In this document: piece after piece, positions 1 to 10,337 of the stretch | How the letters are laid out: each line of letters opens with the position of its first letter | Position numbering within the stretch: the stretch's first letter is position 1 | Origin: Gigaspora rosea | Taxonomy: Eukaryota; Glomeromycota; Glomeromycetes; Diversisporales; Gigasporaceae | Reading direction: 5' to 3' | Assembly: GCA_003550325.1 (NCBI GenBank) | Contig: QKWP01000783.1 | Span: 20,974 to 84,973, forward strand | DNA length: 64,000 nt | Position numbers and translations under genes: made by a program | The notes under the pieces: generated by a model | Database searches by the model: none | Seen by the model: only the letters and a program-made list of their open reading frames with translations | Told to the model about the DNA's origin: nothing

Positions 1-299
1 TATACATCTTGTACTGGGATTTCTTAGGAACAGAAACCTAAGGATAGCCCTATCTTAGATTATTAATAAAGAAACTATTTATCTTAATAACACCAAGTTT
101 ATTATCAAGTAATAGTAAAATCGATAATTCCTCATTGAATACTATCACGAACTGCCCTTAGAGAAGAGTATAATTTCTTACAGACTAAGGAATTATACCT
201 ACCACTTGGACACCGCTATAAACCGATAAAGGATCCCTGTAGCCGTGTCGTTGTTATAGTAAGGAGTAAAGAAGGCCTCCCTACTGTAACACTATGTAA

Positions 300-455
300 A
301 AATTTGGAAAAGTTCAGTTTTCAAAAAGTTTTATATGGATTATCTGAACTTTATAATAAAATTTACAATTGTTCTAGGAGATTTTGTTCAGTTTAAAGAG
401 AGTTTAATAGTGTTCGGTTTAGAGAGGTTCGGATTAGAAAGAGGCGACTATATAT
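300..455. repeat. Dispersed repeat, inverted copy near 24490-24620
   Basis: A stretch built on a motif resembling GTTCGGTTTAGAGAGGTTC. The same sequence occurs in reverse orientation at about 24490-24620, next to the pogo-like MITE at 24157-24475. No ends or target duplication could be set. The rest of 1-300 shows no gene. Confidence 0.45.
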
Positions 456-653
456 ATAATATATGTATTATTTAATATTAAGTAACTTTTTTTCTACCAG
501 TACGTTTTGGATAAATTTACTACCAAAATGTTCGTCTCAATGAGACGATTCTAACAAGCACAAAATCATCAAAACCCAATCACAGGATCACAAGATCGTT
601 AAGGTTTTGTATTATTAGTTATATAAATTTTAATATATATATAAATAATAATA

Positions 654-1375
654 TGGACCTGCAGGTCAATAGCATAGCGGTTATGCTCCCAGGTCTCCAA
701 TTGAAGGTTGCCAGTTCAATACCGCTTGGCAGTGTTGTCATGGGACACGGACGGCGGACAGTCCGGGACGGGACCCGCCCAGAATTTTTTTTGTCCCGGA
801 CATTTTGCGACTCAACACGTGATCATCTACCAATAAAATTCGTATAATTCCGCAATTTGATTGGTTTTACCCGGCGGACATGTATCATGTTGGGACATTA
901 TTGCGGACATGTCCCGGACGTCCCGTCCCGGACTGTCCGCGTCCCTGAAAAATCGGCGGGACAATGTCCGTGTACAACACTGCCGCTTGGTGGTAAAATT
1001 GAATTTGAAAGTCAGAACCCGATTAGGAATAACCGAAGTCATACAAGATGTAAGGTCAATCCAATAAGGCACGAACTTGATAGCGGCGTCCCTGGTATAA
1101 TGATTACGTACCCACAGGAGTCGGACCGAGGAAAATCGGACGATCCTGTAGAAAGTATAAATAACATCGGTGCAAACCCACATTTGGGCGGCGAAAAGGC
1201 AAGCCGGATGAAGCACTCACTCGCCGTAGAACTCCGAGCAGCCGGAAAACCTATTGGAAGAGAACTATTTGGATGGCGTAAGACAAGCTGGATGGCTTAT
1301 CGGAGATAAGGTGGAAAGGTTGTTAGGAGGGTTACATAGAAGAAGCGTTGGGTTGAAGAAAGAAAAAAAAATAAT
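654..1375 (+). mobile_element. tRNA-derived SINE, inserted in the TIR element and interrupted by a hAT MITE
   Basis: The 5' head reads like a tRNA gene. The A box TAGCATAGCGG (from about 670) fits the TRGYNNARNGG consensus, and a B-box-like GTTCAATACC lies about 40 bases further on. The body is unrelated to tRNA and ends in a short A run at about 1363-1372. A second copy without the internal insertion is at 43546-44025, which independently fixes the SINE sequence and the position of the nested MITE. Flanking AAATAATA on both sides may be its target duplication, but this is low-complexity sequence. The open frames here on both strands follow neither element and are not genes. Confidence 0.75.
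730..982. mobile_element. hAT-type MITE, 253 bp, 8-bp target duplication
   Basis: Ends CAGTGTTGT and ACAACACTG are inverted, and the 8-bp direct repeat CCGCTTGG lies at 722-729 and 983-990. The SINE copy at 43546 reads straight through this point with one CTGCTTGG, so the empty site is visible. Eight-bp duplications with CAG-type ends are the hAT signature. The interior is strikingly GC-rich for this window, with repeated GTCCCGGAC-like inverted motifs. Confidence 0.88.
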
Positions 1376-1675
1376 ACAAAACCTTAGCGATTTTATGACT
1401 CTGAGATTGGATTTTAATGATTTTGGGCTTGTTAGAATCGTCTCATTGAGACAAACATTTCGGTAGTAAATTCATCCAAAACAGACCAGTAGATCAAGAG
1501 TTATTTAATATTATATATATTTATAATATATTATAAATATTGGTTGTTATATTAACCAATCAGAATTGAAATTAGGGTGATCACACCATACATAGATAGG
1601 GGCGGCTATTAAGTAAAAAATATTATGTGTTAAATGGCACGCCCCTTATACAATACATGTTTTGAAATTCTTTAA

Positions 1676-1813
1676 AACTTTGATCAAAGATATCTTTGCA
1701 ACTACTTGATCAAATTTGATGAAAATTAATTCTACAAATATATTGAATTCAAATAAAAAAATTTTCATTGAATTTGGTCAAGAACTTGTAGAGATATCTT
1801 TGATAAAAGGTTC
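1676..1813. repeat. Inverted repeat (palindromic MITE-like)
   Basis: About 50-bp arms containing GATATCTTTG and ACTTGATCAAATTTGATG-like sequence are mirrored around position 1745. There is no coding potential. The remainder of 1514-2065 is AT-rich with no feature seen. Confidence 0.5.
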
Positions 1814-2065
1814 TTCTATTTTCAAAAAGTATATTATAAAGAAGCTATGCCAAATAAAAAAAAGCTATTATGAAATGAATATTTAACCAAATATCTTAAA
1901 ATTTTAAAAAGCAAAATTTATCAACTTTTATATAATAATTAAAGTTGTTCAGAAGAATAAAATATACCTACCATATTTTATCATAAATAAGTAAGTACTT
2001 CTATTTTTAAAATTTTAAACTTAAATATCTTAAAAATTAATTAATTATATTTAATAAAAATTTTT

Positions 2066-5000
2066 GGACTTATGTAGGCATCACACCCTGCGAAATAAAT
2101 ATATATCGCATGTGGGATGCGAAGCTATTAAATAATAACATAAAAATTATTTTATTTTATATTAATAAAATTATTTAAAAACTAAACTTCGTAGAATATA
2201 ATCAACTAATAAATCATGTTAGTAAATGCAAGCATACTCATATTCGCAATTTAAAATTAGAAACTGCATAACTTCAAGCGCCTAAAGTTGCATTTATTAA
2301 TCAATGTTGCTAATTTCAATTAATGCATCTAAAGGTAAAATTTTAAGCAGATGCCAACTTCTAAAATGACTATCAAAATGTGACAAAGTTTGCAATAAAA
2401 CTTCAATATCAATTAAGACCTATCTTCGCTAATCTTTAATGCTAATCATTTAAATTTGTATATATATGCATTCTAGCATAACATGCCTTAGAAACTTTAC
2501 TACGTTTCTTATTAGTTTTATTAGGAACATTTTGGCCACAATAGTCAGTGAAACGTCACATATGCATTATTATCCAAATCTGGTAAATTAGGCATATATC
2601 AGATATACATTCTCGGTTTGACTATCCAACTTTTTTCAATTACCTCTTTTTCGCTTGTGATAAGCTGCGTTATGACCCGACTCACCACATTGTCCACATT
2701 TATATGTGCCTCTAGAAGACTTTTCTTTACGGCTTTGTTCTTCTATACTACTTTTAAAACGACTTTTAGAAGGTCTTCCCTTTCCTTTAACATGGTTTGG
2801 ATTTTGAACATTCTGAGGAACTTGTATACCGATTTCTTGGCTATCAGGCATTTCATTATCAGAATAATTATCACTTGATTCTTCTGACACGATCTGGCTT
2901 TCATTCTCATCAATATCCATTTCACTTGATCGTGAATGCTTATCATTGCTTTGAGCATTGCTAACATTTGCATTCTTTTCTTTTTTTTTCTTTGGGTGTA
3001 GCTTTGAAGAATATCGACAATTTCAATATCATTATCGTCATCTACTGCTAGTAATGTTGCTTCACAAGCCAATCCCAAATTTTACTATATTTATTTCGTT
3101 TTTGTAGAGCTTTTCTTGTGACTGGGGGTATGTCTGGAACTGTGGATGGCATCGGAACTAAAATCTCTTCTTCATTAGTACTTTCTTTTCCATGAATGAA
3201 TACAATTTTCTCATTCCTATATTCAAGATTTTCTTGGTAAGAGTCTTGGTACCATCGTAGAAGGATCATTGATATGTGGAACGCTGCAATCTTAGAGTGC
3301 ATTATGATGCGAAAATAATGACGACAGATGAGTCCTCTTGAAATTGGCATGAGGCACGAACATAAAAAAGACCGGTTTACAATAGCTATAAAATGTATGT
3401 GATGCTTTTTTTCACCACGAATATCAAAAATTTTCCAGATTTCTTGTATACGTTCACTTCCCACCTCATCTATTATAGCTTGAAGAGTTATTTTACGTGC
3501 ATCATCATTGTCTTCAATAAATCCGGTTGATGCTTCTTCAACATTTTCTTGTTCAGAATTAAGCTCTTCAGACGTTGGTTCAATCCTATTTGCTGTGAGA
3601 AACAAACATTGTGCCATTTCAAACTTAATTATATTACTGATCGCCTCTGTGAGATATTTATCGATCACTTTGATTACTGTTGGAAAAAGATCATGTCCAG
3701 CAGTAGTCATAGTTGCAAATGTTGTAAAACTTTTATACTGATTATATCTATTCCATTGTGCTTCTGCTTCTAGACATTTTTCAAGACGACCTGCAAGTTC
3801 GCACAATGTGCTATTTGCCTTTAATTCCTTCTTAATTACCCAATTATAGCATTCAACCCGAGCAGTACTCTCAATTCCAGCGGTAAAAATTTAGAAAGGT
3901 TGCACGTGCCCAAGACCTATTACATGGATGCAAAGTACGTAGTAAATAGTCCTTTGCCATTGGGTATTTGTTAAGCATATCATCCCAACGTTTATAAAAA
4001 AGTGGTTCACAAAGACTGTTGCGGCACTGGTCCCATTCACTACCAATCTTAGCTTTTAAATTTTTGGGCAAATTTTGCCCAATATGGAATATACAATGCG
4101 CAATGTAAGTTTTAGGGAATGCAATACGGACCGCAGCATCAAGTGCTGGATCTGCATCAGAAAACATTACTAAAGGCTCGACTTTTGTGGCATTTTTTAT
4201 ACAGGTGAGTGTCCAGTTATAAGTGTCCATAGTCTCATTGCTTACTAAAACCTGAGAAACAAGCCATGTTTTTCCATTGTTATCAATGACTACAAACAAC
4301 CCTAAGGGCATTTGATATTGATTGGTTTTTGCAGTGTTATCGCTAATGACAACATCATAATATTTTAACCATAAATCAATCTGTGTAGGGGACATCCAGA
4401 ACAACCGTGTAAGCCTGTTATCTTTGTCCAGCTCAAATTCCACAGCCCACCTAGGATCTTCCATTTTATTCGCCAATAAAGAATTGAGTAGGTTTGATGC
4501 ATCTTTCGTTTTATGCTTGTCCCTTTTAAATTTTTGGATACTATTGGCAAGGTCGTTATCAAGAAATTGCAAATCAGGAAAACGTCCTTTTAAAAGATTA
4601 TGCTGCAATGTAATAGATAAATTCCCGTGTTTGGTCATAATTTCTATTTCTTTTAGGGCATCCTCTGTAAGAGAACGATATTTGAGTCCAAATTCTTGTG
4701 TTTCAATATGTATATTGTGATTATGCTTGTTGACAATAGTGGTGATCGATATAGATGTTCCGGCTTCTCCATAAGAGAGATTTACATGCCATGGACAATT
4801 AGTCTCCTTTGTCTTTGTATTTTTTTGTTTGCCCTTATGTGCAGCAGCCTGATTCTTATTAGGTCTATATTTTCCCCCAAACTCATAAATGAAAGTTCGT
4901 TTATGAATAATCCCACTTTATTTTTTTCTACATGATATTTGATTATAGTAAATCTGTTTCATCTACCATACTCTGCAAAGAAAGTTTCAACATCTTCCCA

Positions 5001-5889
5001 AGAATTAAACACGACGTTCATAGGAATGTTTTCTGAAATTATCTCAACTTCATTATTTACACTATCCGAAACTCCATTATCTCGTTCTTCAAGGTCACCA
5101 TTAAGTCGGTAAATCAAGTCATCTTCATCTTGACTATTCGAATAATTAGGTTCATTTATAGTTGAAACAGGTTCGTTCAGAGTTGATGCTTCAGGTTCAT
5201 TCATATTTGAAACACCAGGTTTGCTAATACATGAAGTTTTCATTTTGTCTCGTTTTTCATTGCATTTCTGGATTTCATCATTCTGACTATATAACGAGAT
5301 GGAGGTATCGTTGACATTTATTCTCGTAGAACATTCAGTATCACCATCAAAAAAAATGTAGTCTTCCATATCCAACATGTTTTCAGAACTCTTATTTGTG
5401 AAATTAACTGTGTTCATTTCATGCAAATATGGGTTCATTTTAATCGGCAGGAAAATTGAATGTAGAGGCGACAAAAAAATTCGGAAAATGAAAGTGACGA
5501 TTAAAATGACAATAAAATCAGACGTAAAGGTTACAAGAGATTAGATGTGAATGCAACAACAAAGTCAAACGTGAAGGTGATAAGAAAATCGAATGTGAAA
5601 GCGACGAAAAATCAGATTGAATGCGACAAGAAATTTGGAAGAAAATCAGGTAGGTATAAGAAACTCTAATTTGATTTTATACTCTTTATGATTGTTTATC
5701 ACATAATGATGTAATTTAATTGTGGCGATAAAGATTTCATATCGCAGCCTTAGAATCGTGATCACATGAATGTAGGTCGCGCACATAGATTCGGGGTGCG
5801 AGGCAGTGATCTGTATCGCATAATAGTGAATTATTAATTTAAGATGCGATAAATTGTAACATCGCGGGGTGCTATGTATACATTTATTC
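2066..5889 (-). mobile_element. Mutator-like (MULE) DNA transposon, degraded
   Basis: A 3.8-kb element bracketed by the 9-bp direct repeat AAAATTTTT (2057-2065 and 5890-5898). It has imperfect inverted ends: ATGTAGGCATCACACCCTGC on the left pairs with the reverse complement of the right end, about 16 of 20 positions, and the similarity continues through a TATCGCAT motif. Nine-bp duplications are typical of MULEs and agree with the MULE transposase inside. The duplication is A/T-only, so the exact boundaries are moderately certain. Non-coding parts (2066-2635 and 5475-5889) hold only the TIR regions and AT-rich DNA. Confidence 0.7.
2636..5474 (-). pseudogene. MULE transposase (FAR1-like N-terminus, DDE, SWIM finger, zinc knuckle), broken
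   Basis: One gene split by at least one stop and several frameshifts. From the N-terminus there is an acidic Ser/Asn-rich region ending in a FAR1-like segment (WEDVETFFAEYGR, about 4962-5000). A TGA follows at once, and the reading continues in a shifted frame to KTFIYEFGGKYRPNK. The MULE transposase core lies at 4638-3871 (VVISDNTAKTNQYQMPLG, MFSDADPALDAAV, HCIFHIGQNLPKNLK). A 1-nt shift near 3880 separates it from FTAGIESTARVECYN. A SWIM-type CxCx(n)CxH finger (CSC...ICRH) is at about 3310-3370, and a CxxCxxxGHxxxxH zinc knuckle (CGQCGESGHNAAYH) is near the C-terminus at about 2650-2700. Two further frame changes fall near 3075 and 2965. The family catalyses cut-and-paste transposition; this copy should be non-functional as read. 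Short introns could explain one break but not all of them. Confidence 0.88.
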
Positions 5890-6062
5890 AAAATTTTTTA
5901 TTTTAATTTTATAAATTTATAATACTTTTACTAAAACATATATATAGTAATTTTTACCATAGATGAAATCTACCTATTGTGATTTTTTACTTATGGTAAT
6001 TTTTTTTTAAGATGAGATTATGCCTTGATGACTTGTTTATTAAGTATATGTTTGTAAATATT

Positions 6063-6400
6063 ATATGGAGTCCTTGCAGTAGAAAGGGCGAAAACTGCCC
6101 CAAAAATGAAAATTGGGTTTTTATTGGATTTGGGTAAATTTCGATGTGGTTAACATTTCTCAATTATAAATTAATGTCGATTTGCATAATAAACAGTCAA
6201 GATAATGTAAAGAAAAAGTTGCACGAAGCTGTGCACATCACGAGATTACCCGGTAATTACCTGTTACCTTCAACCAATCAAAACTGTGAAATTTTGATTG
6301 ACCCGGATCAGTCCGAAAATCAAAACAAGTGATTAAACTCAATTATCTCAAAATGAGATATATTTGAGTTTCTGCCCTTTCTATCACAAACACTCCATAT
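6063..6400. mobile_element. TIR element (MITE), 338 bp
   Basis: Inverted ends of about 34 bp: ATATGGAGTCCTTGCAGTAG followed by AAAGGGCGAAAACT on the left is mirrored by AGTTTCTGCCCTTTCTATCA and CTCCATAT on the right. No clear target duplication was found. The 62-codon open frame inside shows no protein family. Confidence 0.65.
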
Positions 6401-6527
6401 GATACAATGTTATACTATATTTTAAATACTACAAACTTAGACATTCTTGACTATCTGTGATTTAAACCTACCAGAGCTTTTCATACCCTATCTTCTGTAC
6501 AACCTGGGTTTTTGAACTACCATATAT

Positions 6528-7254
6528 TGCCAAAATAAGCTACTTCCTAAAATAAGCTACCCAGTTTTGATCCAAAAATGTCAAAACGCCTTTGACCCGA
6601 AAATAAGCTACACCTTTGTCGCACCAAAAGATATTTAACAAAATTTTTAGTTCTGAAAATAAGCTACCCCACGATCGATAAACGTTGCTACATAGTAAAG
6701 TCTAATTTTACTAAGCAAATCGATCAAAGTCGCATAAGTAACCTTTTTAGCAGATCAAAATACACGTACTCTAAAAATTTCATAAAAATCGGAGAACTTT
6801 TTATTATTTGACTTTAATTTTTATGTTCAATAGTTTTTTTTTTAAACTGTTGAACGTAAAAATTAAAAGTCGAATAACAAAAAGTTCTCTGATTTTTATA
6901 AAATTTTTAGGGTACGCATGCCAAACAAGGTTACTTATGCGACTTTGATCGATTTGCTTAGTAAAATTTAAACTTTACTATATAGCGATTATAATCAATT
7001 GTTTTATAAATTACCCCTGATTTTTTTCTGCATGTTTATTTATTGTTTATAACATATTTATTTATTGTCTACAGCATATTTATTTATTGTCTACAGCATA
7101 TTTATTTATTTTACTTGTTAGAGTTTGTGTTCAAAAATAAGCTACTCCTTTGTTGTGCTTTAAATTACTTAAAATAGTAAATATCCTGAAAATAAGCTAT
7201 CCACGGTTTTTTTTTGTTAAAAATCGGCAAAAAAAGGTAGCTTATTTTCGGCAA
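6528..7254. mobile_element. Palindromic TIR element with AATAAGCTAC motifs
   Basis: Ends TTGCCAAAATAAGCTAC and GTAGCTTATTTTCGGCAA are inverted. The motif AATAAGCTAC recurs several times inside. A large palindrome is centred near 6843, with arms of about 160 bp running from ACTTTACTA...GCGACTTTGATCGATTTGC to its mirror. Half-units of this palindrome recur at 18780-19420, 19700-20300 and 21230-21900, so it belongs to a family that is abundant in this window. No ORF. Confidence 0.6.
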
Positions 7255-7262
7255 CATACAGT

Positions 7263-8264
7263 ACTTTCTATTTTGTCACTTGGCAATTTACTATATTCCC
7301 TGCTTTTTTCATATTACTGTTCTATACTTCCATGTAGGTACAGAGGCCTTGCCCAGACAATCGTAACCTTATGGTTACTTCCTAAACCTTGGTATCCTGA
7401 GATTACCCATAGTAGTACCTGTAGTACTGCTGCTATCAGGTTCGTATCTCAAGTCATCTTTTAAATGCTACTATAACCTAGCCCGTATTTAAAGCCACTA
7501 CCTTCCTATAGTAGTAGAGGTGAAGCTATGCTTTATTTACTACTCTCAGTAATCTATTGCATATTACTGCAAATATACTATCTGGATTGGTTAATGGATA
7601 CTTCTTCTAAAGGTAGATGAGCACTGAGTGAGAACTATCCCTATCTTTAGCAAGCTAGCTCATACTCCTCCTACTTTCCTCCTATGTGATACAGCTACTC
7701 CCAACTGGATTTCATAATATATTTCTGTACTACTTCCAACTTCTTGTAGAGTAGTGTTTTCTACCATTGGTTAGACCAAGGAGCTTTATTTTGTATATTG
7801 TACTTTCCACCAGGTAATACATCATTTTGTTCGTATTTCCAATTCGCAGATCTGTCTCTATAGTAATAGCTTCCTTTTAATTTAGGTTTGGTACTAGTGC
7901 CAGAGGTGTTTCTTATCTAATTCAGGACAATTCTTTATCACAGATACCACTTTTCTCACCACTTAGATTTATGTTATAGTTGTATCACCTTAAGATTTCA
8001 AGCCACCTTAGGGTTGTTGGTACTACTTTGTTTTTGCTCGCCAAGAAATTATTTACACAATCTTTATGTAACTAAACTGTCATCTATAGTACCAACTCTT
8101 CACAATAGATCTTCTTCTGAAAATTCCTAAATCAGATTCGTATTTTATATGGACTTTTACAGGGCTTTGCTTCTGAATTTTTCTAGAACCACTTCTAGTA
8201 GGATTCAAACCAAAAACTTTAGTTGTGAGAGTTGAGTATCTAAACCACTAGGCTATGGAGCCCC
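7263..8264 (-). mobile_element. tRNA-headed retroelement (SINE-like), 3' limit uncertain
   Basis: Read on the minus strand from 8264, the sequence starts GGGGCTCCATAGCCTAGTGG, with a perfect A-box fit (TAGCCTAGTGG). GGTTTGAATCC, a B-box fit, follows at 8201-8211. The loop between them contains CTCTCAC, as in a tRNA-Glu(CUC) anticodon arm, but the acceptor stem has no 3' partner, so it is not a functional tRNA gene. The body further down the minus strand (to about 7263) has no coding potential and slightly higher GC than its surroundings. I could not find a tail or target duplication, so the lower boundary is a guess. Confidence 0.5.
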
Positions 8265-8331
8265 AATCCACATAGTAGTTTTATATATTGTTATTTATTT
8301 ATTGTTATATTTGTTAATTTTAGTATAAATT

Positions 8332-9054
8332 TTTTTTTAAATTTCTTAGCTAGATCACTGAGCTGCTATTGGCACTCTTTTATTAAAGTCTTATACTATT
8401 CTGTGCTAACTGGGTACATAATTTTAATAATTTTATTAAGTTTGTCAATTGACGTTTCAGATCCCTGGCTTCTCAGTATAGGACCCCGTTATTAGGTCCA
8501 TAGTTCCCTAACTTATATGATCTGCTAGCCAGATCGTTCTATAATTTTTTTAGACTAACTGTACTACCTATTTTTATATTTGTTTATTTACTAGGTACCT
8601 CTCATTTTTGTTAATTTGCCTGTTAGCGGTGTCAGTTGGTTTTCTACTTCTATCTGGTTGTTTTTCGGTAGTCATTCCATGCCATTTGGTCCTTCTTTCT
8701 CTGATCCTTTCTTTCTGAAGTTTACGTTATTCTTTTGTTTCAGGTATAGGCAGGATCCATTCTAAGATTCACAACCTTATGATTTCTTCATTTCCTGGTT
8801 CCTTGTGCAGAATTTTCTATTTTAATGACTTTTATGTCAAATTTTTTCTTTTCTGGTGCCATGTAACTAAAGTAGCTATGTTACTCAGCCTGATCTTTTT
8901 AATATTCTAGCTGTTTGTCTGAAAACGGGATTCCTCTCATAAATCTTTTTATTTGTGGTCTTAGCATAGTCTTTGCCTTTTGTTGGGCTTAAACTAGTGA
9001 TCTTGCAAATGTGACCTCAAAGTGCTAGCTACTTGCACTATTGATCTACAGGTC
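8332..9054 (-). mobile_element. tRNA-headed SINE with LINE-like 3' tail, 25-bp target duplication
   Basis: Bracketed by a 25-bp exact direct repeat (8307-8331 and 9055-9079, containing TTTGTTAATTTTAGTATAAA). On the minus strand the 5' end reads GACCTGTAGATCAATAGTGC, homologous to the head of the SINE at 654, with a B-box-like GTTTAAGCCC about 55 bases on. The 3' end (8340-8385) is a short A run preceded by sequence matching the 3' tails of LINE-1 and LINE-5: a CTGAG/CTTAG hairpin and a TTGGCRCTCTTT motif (plus-strand reading). A tRNA promoter joined to a LINE tail is the classic arrangement of a SINE mobilised in trans by its partner LINE. The 723-bp length is large for a SINE. Confidence 0.85.
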
Positions 9055-9720
9055 ATATTTGTTAATTTTAGTATAAATTATAAATATTAGTATTAGAAAA
9101 ATATCATACAAATATTAGAAATAGTACAAATTTATCAAACTAATTAAATCTATAGTATTAGTTTTATTAGTAGACTTTTCACTATTTTTATTTTGAACCA
9201 ATAGTTAATAGATAACAAAAGTTCCTTTGATGGTTTCTTTGGTGGTTTCTTTGATGGTTCCTTTAATGGTTCCTTTGGTGGTTCTTCTGATGGTTTCTTT
9301 GATAGTTTCTTTTGTGGTTCTTTTGGAGGTTTCTTTTGTAGTTCCTCTGTTGGTTTCTTTTGTAGTTCCTTTGAAAATTTCTTTTGTGGTTTCTCTGTTA
9401 GTTCCTTTTGTAGTTCCTTTAAAGGTTTCTTTTGTGGTTCCTTTACTATTATTAGTTTTATAAATAGTTACTTTTTCTATATATTAAAAAGATATATAAA
9501 TTTTGCCTTTTCTACCAAGGCAGAATAACAAGTTCTGTATTTAATCTTCTTATCTTTTCTATTAAATAAACTACTGGTAATATTATCCTTTGACTATAAA
9601 TTTTTTTTATTTATATTTTATTTCTTTGTTATATTTTTCTTTATCTACATATTCTTTACCCTCTAACATGTTAAGTAAAATGATATTTTTTTGTATAAAA
9701 GTTACTATATTACAGTTTTG
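9055..9720. repeat. Dispersed repeat carrying a 12-bp minisatellite
   Basis: Homologous across several hundred bases to 20530-21140, on both sides of a minisatellite (about 9218-9450) with the 12-bp theme GGTTCCTTTGAT. Shared landmarks include ATATCATACAAATATTAGAAATAG, read in pieces before the array, and TACCAAGGCAGA plus CATGTTAAGT after it. The open frame through the array is a product of a repeat whose unit is a multiple of three. The SINE at 8332-9054 inserted at its left edge. Confidence 0.75.
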
Positions 9721-10142
9721 GCAATGACAACAGGATTTACAACTTTTTTGTGTCTATATGATTTCCAACCTTTTATTTTTTTTATTTTTTATTTTTTTGC
9801 TTTTCTTTTTTTATGTATTTAGCTAGCAAATCTTGTCCTTTTTGAAAACTTTTTTTACTCTTCTTGTTGTTGTAACACAAAGTCTCTCTTGAGTTACACA
9901 AAAATCAATTTATTGTTATACAAGCTTTACTAATTGCACTATTTGGATTTTTTATATTTGATTTTTTTGAGTAATATTATATAAAACCAATTTTTATCTA
10001 TTTGCAAGCACTTTTATTTATTACATACTATATACTACTTTATTTATTATATACCTTAAATTAACTTTTTATTATTTATTTTCTTGCTTTTTGCTAGTAT
10101 TTTTGCTATTTTTATCTTATTTTTATTTAATTCTTTTTTAAC
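9721..10142. other. AT-rich intergenic DNA
   Basis: T-rich sequence with short homopolymers. I see no gene, TIR or tail in it. Confidence 0.5.
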
Positions 10143-10164
10143 TATAAATTATTTTTTTTTTGAA

Positions 10165-10215
10165 ATTTCCCTCAGCACGAACTGAGGGTCGCTATTGGCG
10201 ATCTTTATTTATTAA
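10165..10215 (-). other. LINE-1 3' tail hairpin
   Basis: A 7-bp perfect stem CCCTCAG/CTGAGGG with a 6-nt loop is followed on the plus strand by a TTGGCGATCTTT motif. Similar stem-plus-motif tails occur at 8340-8385 (SINE) and 60300-60345 (LINE-5). In L1-type elements with a stringent tail, this is where the encoded reverse transcriptase recognises its RNA; here that role is inferred. Confidence 0.6.
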
Positions 10216-10337
10216 AACTTTATTATGCTCTAAATACATATGAGGAATCTATATTTATCCCTTTTTTTTCTGTTTACCCGTCAAATTAAACTGTAATTGC
10301 CTAATTTCCACCTTTAGTCTTGCCTTTGTCCTATAAG

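Larger units (their letters stand above)
481..1500. mobile_element. TIR (MITE-like) element with 13-bp target duplication, interrupted by a SINE
   Basis: Terminal inverted repeats of about 130 bp: the segment from about 495 to 620 matches the reverse complement of about 1365-1490, including the shared palindrome GTCTCAATGAGAC. The element is bracketed by an exact 13-bp direct repeat, TTATTTAATATTA (468-480 and 1501-1513). The repeat is AT-rich, so the true duplication could be shorter, as in MULEs (9-11 bp). Without the SINE inside it, the element would be only about 300 bp, mostly TIR. A diverged half copy lies at 41985-42125. Confidence 0.75.

Noticed and set aside
653..1309. Overlapping open frames on both strands
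   Set aside because: They run across SINE and hAT MITE sequence, ignore the insertion boundaries and match no protein family.
6144..6332. 62-codon ORF inside the 6063-6400 MITE
   Set aside because: Too short, no motif, and wholly inside a non-autonomous TIR element.
8190..8264. A tRNA gene on the minus strand
   Set aside because: Good A and B boxes, but no 3' acceptor partner and poor anticodon-stem pairing; better read as a tRNA-derived retroelement head.
9227..9463. Hydrophobic 78-codon ORF (Val/Leu/Phe repeats)
   Set aside because: Product of a 12-bp minisatellite whose unit keeps the frame open; the second genomic copy reads differently.
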